DNA of 64,000 nt from Terrabacter tumescens (GTDB lineage Bacteria; Actinomycetota; Actinomycetes; Actinomycetales; Dermatophilaceae): the NCBI RefSeq assembly GCF_014646815.1, contig NZ_BMNZ01000006.1, positions 296,989 through 360,988 of the forward strand. The letters are read 5' to 3'. The position numbers and the translations under genes were made by a program. Shown in pieces: positions 43,747 to 50,665 of this stretch (the first letter of the stretch is position 1; every line of letters begins with the position of its first letter). The notes below the pieces were generated by a model. That model saw only the letters and a list, made by a program, of their open reading frames with translations. It was not told the origin of the DNA and did not search any database.

Positions 43747-44612
43747 CGCAGCACCCGCTCTTCCTCAGGAAGGCGGCCGATCCACACCATGGCCCGGTAG
43801 GCCACGACGCACAGGCCCGCCCCGACGGCGAGGACCGCCCAACCGGTCGGCGAGGAGTAGGCCGCGAGGGAGCTGCCGTTCAGCGCGAGCAGGCCGAGGA
43901 TCACCCAGGGGGCGCCGGCCGCGAGCCGGGCCGCGTTGACCGTCCAGCTCTGTCGCGTCTCGAGCTCGGAACGGGTGCGGGCGTCCTCTCGCAGGAACGT
44001 GGAGAGCGTGCGGAGCAGCTTGCCGAGGTCGCTGCCGCCGACCTCGCGGGCGATCCGGAGGGACTCGACGATGCGGTCGCCGACGGGGTCGCTGAGCCGG
44101 TCCTTGAGCCGGTCGAGGCAATCGTGGAAGCGGCCGGTCGTGCGGTAGTCCTCGGCGAACGCCGCGAAGGCCGGCCGGAGCTCTGCCGGTCCGCGCACCG
44201 CCAGCTGCGACAGGGCTTCGGGCAGCGCGAGCCCCGCCCGCACCCCGGACGTGATGTTGTCGACGACGTCGGGCCACAGGTCACGAAGCTTGTTGCGGCG
44301 CTTGCGCGCCCGCATCCGCACGAGCGAGAGCGGTACGGCCCCGGCCATCAGACTGAAACACAGCGCGATGGGGACCACGCGGGTCAGGGCGAGCACCATG
44401 ACGAAGGCGATGACGAACAGGACGACAGACCCGAGCACGACGTTGGCCGGGGTCACCGAGGAGTATCCGGCCTGGGTCAGGTGGTCACGCAGCTCGACCA
44501 TGAAGCCGCCCTGCCGGGTCCGCTCCCGCTCCGCCTCCTGAGGCCAGAACGACCAGTAGATGAAGAAGACGCCGGCCGCAAAGAGGAGGCCTACGAACAG
44601 AGGCGAGATCAC
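43743..44612 (-). CDS. tadB: TadB-like type II secretion F-domain protein
   Basis: 289 residues from GTG 44612, overlapping the cpaF stop in a GTGA. Transmembrane helices lie near residues 5-22, 60-95 and 245-275. The T2SF domain includes LWPDVVDNITSGVRAGLALP, EALSQLAVRGP and IAREVGGSDLGKLLRTLS. It is the partner of TadC in the pilus platform. Because cpaF is interrupted upstream, this gene has lost its natural 5' operon context and would need promoter activity from the element or the cpaF remnant. Confidence 0.88.
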   Translation of the reverse strand: MISPLFVGLLFAAGVFFIYWSFWPQEAERERTRQGGFMVELRDHLTQAGYSSVTPANVVLGSVVLFVIAFVMVLALTRVVPIALCFSLMAGAVPLSLVRMRARKRRNKLRDLWPDVVDNITSGVRAGLALPEALSQLAVRGPAELRPAFAAFAEDYRTTGRFHDCLDRLKDRLSDPVGDRIVESLRIAREVGGSDLGKLLRTLSTFLREDARTRSELETRQSWTVNAARLAAGAPWVILGLLALNGSSLAAYSSPTGWAVLAVGAGLCVVAYRAMVWIGRLPEEERVLR

Positions 44613-45223
44613 GGGTCCACCTGCGCGAGAAGGGCGGCCACGTCGTAGCCGGCCCGCTCGAATGCCTCGCGGTGCGGCGGAAAACCATCGGCACGGTGCA
44701 GCGCTCCCCCGCGCGTGACGAAGAGGTCGGCGATCTCGATGACGTCGCCCTCGGCCCGGCCGGGGACTGCCACGACCTCCCGGACCCGTCGGACGCCGTC
44801 GCGCTCGAGGGCGACGTGCACGACGATGTCGACGGCCGCGGCCACGGTCGGCACGACGAAGCGGCTCGAGACGTTCTCACCGGCCAGCAGAGGGAGCGTG
44901 CACATCTTCGTCACGGCCTCTCGGGCGCTGTTGGCGTGCACGGTGCACATGCCGGGAACGCCACTGTTCAAGGCGATGAGCAGGTCGAGGCTCTCCTCCT
45001 GGCGCACCTCCCCGACGATGATTCGCGACGGACGCATGCGCAGCGCCTCCTTGACGAGACGTCGCAGCGGGACCTCTCCGGTTCCCTCGAGGCTGGGCTG
45101 GCGACACTGCATCGCTGCTACGTCCCGCTGTGGGATCTTCAGTTCGAAGACCTCCTCGCACGTGACGATGCGCTCGCGCGGCGGGATGGCGGCGGCCAAG
45201 CAGTTGAGCAGAGTGGTCTTGCC
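44609..45223 (-). pseudogene. cpaF: cpaF/tadA pilus ATPase, C-terminal fragment (interrupted by the element)
   Basis: About 202 codons that begin inside Walker A (GK-TTLLNCLAAAIPPRERI) and continue through ASP-box/Walker B region RMRPSRIIVGEVRQEESLDLL and PGMCTVHANSAREAVTKM to a normal end. This is the back half of a secretion ATPase of the CpaF/TadA family. The front half is at 50,702-51,331. A GTG at 45226 precedes the fragment by chance and lacks a ribosome site. Joined across CTTGCCC, the two halves give a continuous 412-codon gene of normal length, so the break is due only to the insertion. Confidence 0.93.
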
Positions 45224-45237
45224 CACTGTTCGCTAGT
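45218..45237. other. attachment junction, left end of the element
   Basis: The core CTTGCCC (45218-45224) joins cpaF codons to element sequence. On the element side CGCTAGT (45231-45237) is the inverted partner of ACTAGCG at the other end. The recombinase start lies 21 bp inside. Host side reads AGAGTGGT. Confidence 0.85.
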
Positions 45238-45245
45238 CTGCCTCC

Positions 45246-46637
45246 ATGCCCAAAGCTGCCGTGATCTACGCCCGCATCTCCCAAGACCGGGTCGGGGAAG
45301 GCCTCGGCGTCAAACGCCAGTTGGCCGACTGCCGCGCCGAGGCCGAACGCCGTGGGTGGCCCATCGTGGCGGAGTACGTCGACGACGACGTGTCGGCATA
45401 CAGCGGCAAGCGGCGACCGGCCTACCGGGCGATGCTCGAGGCGATCCGTAGCCGCGAGGCGGACGCGGTGCTGGTGTACCACGTGGACCGCCTGCACCGG
45501 CGCCCGATCGAGCTGGAGGAGTTCGTCGACACGTGCGCCGAGGCAGGCGTGAAGGACCTCGCGACAGTCACGGGTGATCTCAACCTCGGGACAGGAGACG
45601 GCTTGCTCATCGCGCGACTCATGGGCGCCGTGGCCGCTGCCGAGTCCGATGCGAAGTCCCGCAGGTCCAAGCGCAAGATGCTGGAACTGGCGCAGGCCGG
45701 GAAACCGTCTGGAGGCGGACCACGACCCTTCGGGTTCCAGCCTGACAAGGTGACCCATCACCCGGTCGAGGCCGCCGTCATCCGCGACCTGGCGGCCCGT
45801 CTGCTCGCCGGTGAGCCGCTGGTCAGCCTCACGCAGTGGCTGCAGGACAACGAGATCCGAACCGTCACTGGCAAGGAGTGGCGCACCGTCACCCTGCGGA
45901 ACCAGTTGAAGTCGCCACGCATGGCCGGGCTGCGCGAGCACCAAGGGCAAGTGATCGGAAAGGCGCTCTGGCCCCCAATCATCAGCGAGGACGAGCACGC
46001 CCGCATCGTGGCCCTGCTCACCGACCCTGCACGCCGGACCAACCGCACCGCCCGCTCCTACCTACTGTCTGGGCTCTGCCGATGCGGCAAGTGCGGAGGC
46101 AAGATGGTCACCGGCCAGACCCGAGGCCGACGCCGGTACATGTGCAGATCCGGAGCCGACTTCGGCGGCTGCGGCGGCATCATGATCAGCGCAACCGTCG
46201 AGGACCTCATCACCGACGCCGTGCTCTACCGGCTCGACACCCCTGAACTCGCCGCTGCCATCGAAGGCCGCCAACGAGCCGACGAGAACACCGCAGCCCT
46301 GAGCGAATCCATCGCCGCCGACGCCGCGCAGCTCGACGAACTTGCCGCCCTCTACGCAGCGGGCGACATCACCGCGCCCGAATGGATGAAGGCGCGCAGG
46401 ATCATCGACGCGCGACTGAAGGCCAACCGCAGCCGGCAAGCCCAGCAGGCCGGCTCGACCGTCATCGCCGGCCACATTGGCAACGCCAGCGCGCTGCGCA
46501 CAGAGTGGCCAGCCATGCCTCTAGGCAAGCAGGTCGCCATCGTCAAAGCCCTCGTCGACCACATCACCATCGCCCCCGGAACCATGGGAGCCCGCAGCAT
46601 CGACCCGGCCCGCGTCGAGGTTCACTGGAAGCTGTGA
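45246..46637 (+). CDS. large serine recombinase (integrase)
   Basis: 463 residues starting 21 bp inside the element end. The N-terminal resolvase domain has the catalytic Ser12 in VIYARISQDR, and EYVDDDVSAYSGKRRPAY, VLVYHVDRLHRRP and the long helix AAAESDAKSRRSKRKM. A recombinase domain (GGGPRPFGFQPD) follows, then a zinc ribbon with CRCGKCGGKM and CRSGADFGGCGG, and a C-terminal coiled coil. It should integrate the element at cpaF attB. Excision normally also needs a directionality factor, which might be one of the small element genes. Confidence 0.95.
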   Translation: MPKAAVIYARISQDRVGEGLGVKRQLADCRAEAERRGWPIVAEYVDDDVSAYSGKRRPAYRAMLEAIRSREADAVLVYHVDRLHRRPIELEEFVDTCAEAGVKDLATVTGDLNLGTGDGLLIARLMGAVAAAESDAKSRRSKRKMLELAQAGKPSGGGPRPFGFQPDKVTHHPVEAAVIRDLAARLLAGEPLVSLTQWLQDNEIRTVTGKEWRTVTLRNQLKSPRMAGLREHQGQVIGKALWPPIISEDEHARIVALLTDPARRTNRTARSYLLSGLCRCGKCGGKMVTGQTRGRRRYMCRSGADFGGCGGIMISATVEDLITDAVLYRLDTPELAAAIEGRQRADENTAALSESIAADAAQLDELAALYAAGDITAPEWMKARRIIDARLKANRSRQAQQAGSTVIAGHIGNASALRTEWPAMPLGKQVAIVKALVDHITIAPGTMGARSIDPARVEVHWKL

Positions 46638-46811
46638 GCGTCGCCCTGGAGCCTCCTCGGCGCTAGCGCGCCGTGCGGGGGCTCCAGGGCCACCACCCAC
46701 CAGCCTCCCAACCCGACCCAGCGCCGCGGGATCCGCGACGAACACCGGAACCCCCGAGAGCTCACAGGACCTCGCGACCCACGCCGCCAACTCCTCCCCG
46801 CTGAGCCTCAC
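46521..46811 (-). CDS. small ORF coupled to rep
   Basis: The GTG at 46811 overlaps the rep stop in a GTGA. The first about 40 residues look protein-like (LSGEELAAWVARSCELSGVP, then VFVADPAALGRVGRLVG) and resemble short proteins I have seen near actinobacterial phage and plasmid rep genes. The remainder runs antisense over the terminator and the recombinase 3' end and may be read-through. It is a candidate for a small regulator or directionality factor, without direct evidence. The true 3' end is uncertain. Confidence 0.45.
   Translation of the reverse strand: MRLSGEELAAWVARSCELSGVPVFVADPAALGRVGRLVGGGPGAPARRASAEEAPGRRSQLPVNLDAGRVDAAGSHGSGGDGDVVDEGFDDGDLLA
46643..46690. terminator. hairpin after the serine recombinase
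   Basis: Outer stem GCCCTGGAGCC (46643-46653) with GGCTCCAGGGC (46680-46690), with an inner CGGCGC/GCGCCG hairpin. It lies 6 bp after the recombinase stop and between convergent genes. Confidence 0.7.
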
Positions 46812-47719
46812 CACTGCAACCACAGGGACGGCGGCCCCTCCCACTCCTCTTCGTCCGCGGAGAACCACATCCGCTCGGGAGCCCCGCCCATCGCGCCGGA
46901 GGCGAACTCGATCAACTCTGCGCGGCTCGTCGCCCAGATCCGAGTCGTCTTCGGCGTGAACCCCTGAGCGACGTCGAAACGGTGAAGCCCCCGTGGCCTC
47001 TCCTTGGCCGGATCGTCCTCCGCCTCAAAGGTCTTCGACACGTACTTCGACAAGTACCCGGCATTGGCCCGCGCCTGAGCAAGCGAGCCAGCCCCGGCAG
47101 GCAACCGGGCACTTTTCAGCTTGATGTGGACGTGCCCGCGGCCCCATGCCGCAGCGATCTTCCCGCGCGGGATGAACTGACCCACCCCGAAGTGCAGGTG
47201 CAAGCCATGGTTCTTGTGCCACTCCGGCACCCACACGTAGGGCATCGGCTCCCCGCCCAAGGAGTCCCGCAGGTTCCGGAAGAAGACTCCGACGTGCTGA
47301 CGGACCTCGCGCTGGTCGTGAACCCCCTCACCCGCGTAGGTGAGCGTCCCCAGCCGCGTCAGCCGATTCGCTGCGCAGTACCGCCGAAGCCGACCACGCG
47401 CCCGACGACCAGCCTCGGCACGCGCCCGTGCAGGGTCCGCTGCAGGCCCACCGACGAAGCCACGGGGTTTCGGAGGTTTGCTCGACACGAACGAGCCGCC
47501 ACCCTCCCCGGCGGCAGCGCACAACGATAAGGCCCACCCGGCACGGGGTGGTGGGTTACGAACCGACACAGACACAACGACTCCACGGGCAACGAGGGTG
47601 GAGCCCCCGGAACGCGCAAGGACCGGGAGCCAGAGGCTCGGCCGGTCCAAAGTGAGTTCGTTAGTTATCAGGGAGCGATGCCTGGCTCCTGCGGATGAGC
47701 CGACCCGGATTCCCGTCAC
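46808..47719 (-). CDS. rep: HUH-type rolling-circle replication initiator (Rep)
   Basis: Up to 303 residues from ATG 47719; a later in-frame GTG near 47585 is possible because the first about 50 residues look weak. Motif 1 is LTRLGTLTYAGEG. The HUH metal site is HGLHLHF (about 171-177), after PYVWVPEWHKN. The catalytic Tyr region is AGYLSKYVSKTF (about 220). These are hallmarks of Rep proteins that nick one strand at an origin. In an integrated element it implies a circular, replicating excised form. The likely origin is 47720-47888. Confidence 0.85.
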   Translation of the reverse strand: MTGIRVGSSAGARHRSLITNELTLDRPSLWLPVLARSGGSTLVARGVVVSVSVRNPPPRAGWALSLCAAAGEGGGSFVSSKPPKPRGFVGGPAADPARARAEAGRRARGRLRRYCAANRLTRLGTLTYAGEGVHDQREVRQHVGVFFRNLRDSLGGEPMPYVWVPEWHKNHGLHLHFGVGQFIPRGKIAAAWGRGHVHIKLKSARLPAGAGSLAQARANAGYLSKYVSKTFEAEDDPAKERPRGLHRFDVAQGFTPKTTRIWATSRAELIEFASGAMGGAPERMWFSADEEEWEGPPSLWLQW

Positions 47720-47888
47720 CCGTCGATGGGCCCGAACGCTGTGTCGTCGTTCGTGGCCCCATTGTTTGCCCCGGGCACAAGGCGATCAGTTAGTTAGTTG
47801 GTTGTTCGCCCCCGGCCGGAGGCGCCGCTGCGACCATGAAAACACGCAAACCACACCGTTGTCATTGGTTCCTGTCACACTCGCCAGC
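47720..47888. other. candidate origin/control region of the element
   Basis: 169 bp upstream of rep with A/T-richer repeated motifs: GTTAGTTATC just inside the rep start side (about 47662-47671) and CAGTTAGTTAGTTGGTTG (about 47789-47806), i.e. reiterated GTTAGTT. It is divergent from the zinc-ribbon gene. A double-strand origin for the HUH Rep would be expected near here, but I see no confirmed nick site. Confidence 0.35.
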
Positions 47889-48152
47889 ATGGGGAACCGG
47901 AGCCGCCACAAGTCGCGCCACGCGCCGAGCAAGACGCCGCCCGTCTCCGGACTGGCGAGCATGATGCGCACCAACTGCACCGAGTGTGCCTCGCCCGTGG
48001 AGTGGCTGACCGCCGAGCAAATCAGCGAACGAGGCATAGACCTAGGGCCCGCGCTGCAGTTCCTCGGGCAGACCGAGGCCGCCGGGGTGTGGGCCTGCAC
48101 CAGTTGCGACAACTTCGGCGTCATGGGCCCGACCGTGGGCGGCTTCTTCTAG
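47889..48152 (+). CDS. small zinc-ribbon-like protein
   Basis: 87 residues from ATG 47889 (MGNRSRHKSRHAPSKTPP). The basic N-terminus is followed by two CxxC pairs, NCTECASPVEW and ACTSCDNFG, about 40 residues apart, which should bind one zinc ion. No ribosome site is evident; CACACT seven bases before the ATG may be a -10 for a leaderless message. Size, charge and divergence from rep fit a small DNA-binding regulator or recombination directionality factor of the element (inference). Confidence 0.65.
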   Translation: MGNRSRHKSRHAPSKTPPVSGLASMMRTNCTECASPVEWLTAEQISERGIDLGPALQFLGQTEAAGVWACTSCDNFGVMGPTVGGFF

Positions 48153-48171
48153 GACCCCGACCTGCTCCCGC

Positions 48172-48190
48172 CCGCCCTTCTTCTGGGCGG
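48172..48190. terminator. short hairpin between convergent element genes
   Basis: CCGCCC (48172-48177) pairs with GGGCGG (48185-48190) around TTCTTCT, and the same CCGCCCTTCTTC follows immediately. It separates the zinc-ribbon gene from the FkbM gene. Confidence 0.45.
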
Positions 48191-48200
48191 CCGCCCTTCT

Positions 48201-49112
48201 TCACGCCACCGCGGCCAGCAGTCTTTCCTTCGCCTTGGCGCCCTTGGCGCACACCAGATTCAGGAACACAGCCGTGCTCTCCACCGGCAACTCGCCCAAT
48301 GTAACCGGATCCACAGGACGTAGCGTCGCCGCATGCTCGTCAAGCTCGAAGAGAGCGAAGCCAGCATCAACCAAAGAGTCGACGTAGGCCGCTGTACCGC
48401 CCCAATCGCGGAGGTGACCTGGGCTGAGTTCGGTGAAAAGGACGACCTCCGGGCTCGCCTCCAGCATCCGCTTGGCCCCGGCCAGTACGGCCGGCTCGGC
48501 ACCTTGGACGTCCATCTTCCATACCGCTACCGGCGACGCTCCGACGGCGTCGTCGAGCGTCACAACGTCCACGCCTTCCGTCTCGCGGTCGGCCGTGCTG
48601 GCACCGACAAGTGAGTGGTCCCCGGTGTTCTCGGCAGAGAGCGACAACTCCATCCGGCCCGTGACGTCCGCTACAGCCGCTTGGACCAACTCGACCTGTG
48701 CGTATTCGTTGGCCTCAATGTTGCGAGCGAGCAGCGCGAAGTTCGCGGAGGAAGGTTCGAACGCGATCACACGACCGTCTGGCCCGACCGTCCGCGCGGC
48801 CTGCAGCGTGTAGAGCCCTATGTGCGCGCCAACGTCGACGACCGTGTCACCCGGCCGCAGGCAGGCTTTGAACACACTTTGCTCGAACTGCTCGTAGTTG
48901 CCGTTGATGGACAGCAGCAGCGAATCCATCGCGTCGAGGTGGATCGTGTGCCCGTCGACCTCCACCGTGGCTGGCCGAAGGTTGGGCATCAGCCACTGAT
49001 AGAGCCGGTGGGCACCTGGCACGCGCCAGATCAACTTTGCGGCTTTCGTGCCGAACAGTCGTGAGAACACCCACCGGAACCCGCCGAACAAAGACCCCTT
49101 CACCGAGTTCAT
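48201..49112 (-). CDS. FkbM-family SAM-dependent methyltransferase
   Basis: 303 residues from ATG 49112 (MNSVKGSLFGGFRWVFSRLF). The SAM-binding motif I is DTVVDVGAHIGLYTLQAA (near 88-105). The later FkbM motifs are RVIAFEPSSANFALLARNIE, VAVWKMDVQGAEPAVLAGA and EVVLFTELSPGHL. FkbM enzymes O-methylate sugars or small-molecule hydroxyls. No sugar or natural-product genes accompany it, so it appears as cargo of the element. Codon use is somewhat less G+C-rich than the host genes. It may modify a surface glycan, possibly altering phage or pilus interactions (inference). Confidence 0.88.
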   Translation of the reverse strand: MNSVKGSLFGGFRWVFSRLFGTKAAKLIWRVPGAHRLYQWLMPNLRPATVEVDGHTIHLDAMDSLLLSINGNYEQFEQSVFKACLRPGDTVVDVGAHIGLYTLQAARTVGPDGRVIAFEPSSANFALLARNIEANEYAQVELVQAAVADVTGRMELSLSAENTGDHSLVGASTADRETEGVDVVTLDDAVGASPVAVWKMDVQGAEPAVLAGAKRMLEASPEVVLFTELSPGHLRDWGGTAAYVDSLVDAGFALFELDEHAATLRPVDPVTLGELPVESTAVFLNLVCAKGAKAKERLLAAVA

Positions 49113-49381
49113 CCTCGGAGGTTAGCCCGGAGTGCCTCCCTTTGTGGTGTTTCCCGCGGACCAGCCCGAGCCGCGCCGACGTAGGGGTCTGTTTCGGCGG
49201 TCGCCGTCCCGCCGCGCCAGTCTCCGATGCCTCCGCCGCTCGTCAAGGGTTCGCTCCGCCGCTCCGCGCCCTGTGACGCGCTCCCCCGGCACCTAACGAC
49301 CGCCTCTATGGGACGACGCCCACTTCTGCCCAGCACCGAACGAGTTGTGTTGCTACTTCAAGTCAAGAGCGTCTGCTGCGC
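49113..49381. other. intergenic region between FkbM and AAA+ genes
   Basis: 269 bp without a credible gene. On the minus strand TTGACT (about 49368-49363) could be a -35 for the FkbM gene, but no good -10 is seen at 16-18 nt. The FkbM gene may therefore be expressed by read-through from the ATPase gene. Confidence 0.35.
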
Positions 49382-50629
49382 TCAGTCTGGCGGCTCCATC
49401 ATGTTCCTCATCCTGACGTAGCTCGCCATCCGGGGATCCGAGAGCCGATAGACCCCCTTCGCCGTCCGCTGCATGATTCGCGAGCCATCCACAGACACGA
49501 GACGCTGCAGATAGTTGTTCAACGAGCCTTGCGACATGGCCTCACCAGTTCGCCTCTCGATTGCCTCTCGGAGAGCGGCCGCATTGAATTCCTCCGAGGT
49601 GATGGTCGCCGCGGCGGACACGATCTCCTCATACATTTGAGTGCCGAAGGAGCGCGTGGCATCCTCGTAGGCCCGCTTGAGAGTACCTTCGGCGTCTTGA
49701 ACCGCCGAACTCAACGCCGCCTTCAGATGCTTCTCTTCGATATAGGTTCGATCCTCGGCAATTGCCTCTTCAGCGCATTTGAGCGCCATCAACTGAGTGA
49801 AGTGTGGAAACCCCGCGCTGAGCGCCACAATGCTCTGCGTAACCTTCGGATGGAAGTGGAGCGAAAGTTTCTCGCTGCCATCGTCCACGATCTGCTTCAA
49901 CTCGGGGTTGGACATCCGTCCAAGTTTGGTTTCCCGCAAACACCGCTGCACCGACGGATGCGCCGCCGTCAACTCAGCGCCCGTGGACGCGATGCCCACG
50001 ACCATCATCTTGAACTGGGAGCCCGCGTCGCTCAACAGCTTGATCAGTTCGGCGAGTTTGCGGCGGTCCTCAGAGTTGGCGATCGCATCCGCCTCGTCGA
50101 CGACCATCAGCGCTTCGAGACCTTGGATGGCTTCCGCGACCACGGACGGGCTAAGCGAGTGGTGCTTCTGATAAGCCTGGACGACAGATTCCGCTCGCTC
50201 GCCCTTGATCAGTTTCGCGTCGGCAGCAAATTTGTTATCCACCGTCTCAGTCACCCCAGTCAAGCTCAGATCCGCACCTACTGCGGAAAGGGGAGCCTGC
50301 ATGATGGACTCGAAAGTGTCCGACTGGTCGCACCGCTTCACGAAGAGCTTCAGGTCCTTCATGTATCCCAAAACCAGTGAGCAGACGTTGGCCAGCGAAC
50401 TCTTACCAACGCCCCTCTCGCCATAAAGCAACACGTGCTGCCCGGGCGTGTTCAGGGTGGCTGCGACCTTCTTGATCTCATCCTTGCGTCCGGAAAGCAG
50501 AGTCGCCTCCGAGATCGGCTGATGCGGAGTGAACACGTTGCGGACGCCGGACTCCGAGATCTTCCTCTCCGCCTCGACCCCAAAGAGCCTATCTAGGGAT
50601 GGGATAGAGAGCTTCGAACGCGCGGCCAT
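49382..50629 (-). CDS. Orc1/Cdc6-like AAA+ ATPase with C-terminal winged helix
   Basis: 415 residues. Walker A is LLYGERGVGKSSLANV (about 68-80), Walker B MVVDEADAIA (about 175), sensor-type MMVVGIAST (about 208), then an arginine-bearing SVQRCLRETKLGRMSN. The lid includes VALSAGFPHFTQLMAL. Residues about 330-410 look like a winged helix (EEFNAAALREAIERRTGEAM, LQRLVSVDGSRIMQRTAKGVY). The layout matches Orc1/Cdc6-type initiators and related STAND-like regulators. It is among the least G+C-rich genes in the window. It could help replicate the element or be a defence or regulatory cargo; sequence alone does not decide. Confidence 0.8.
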   Translation of the reverse strand: MAARSKLSIPSLDRLFGVEAERKISESGVRNVFTPHQPISEATLLSGRKDEIKKVAATLNTPGQHVLLYGERGVGKSSLANVCSLVLGYMKDLKLFVKRCDQSDTFESIMQAPLSAVGADLSLTGVTETVDNKFAADAKLIKGERAESVVQAYQKHHSLSPSVVAEAIQGLEALMVVDEADAIANSEDRRKLAELIKLLSDAGSQFKMMVVGIASTGAELTAAHPSVQRCLRETKLGRMSNPELKQIVDDGSEKLSLHFHPKVTQSIVALSAGFPHFTQLMALKCAEEAIAEDRTYIEEKHLKAALSSAVQDAEGTLKRAYEDATRSFGTQMYEEIVSAAATITSEEFNAAALREAIERRTGEAMSQGSLNNYLQRLVSVDGSRIMQRTAKGVYRLSDPRMASYVRMRNMMEPPD

Positions 50630-50665
50630 GGGGGCAAGGCTAAGGCATCCCGCCGTGTCGGAGGC

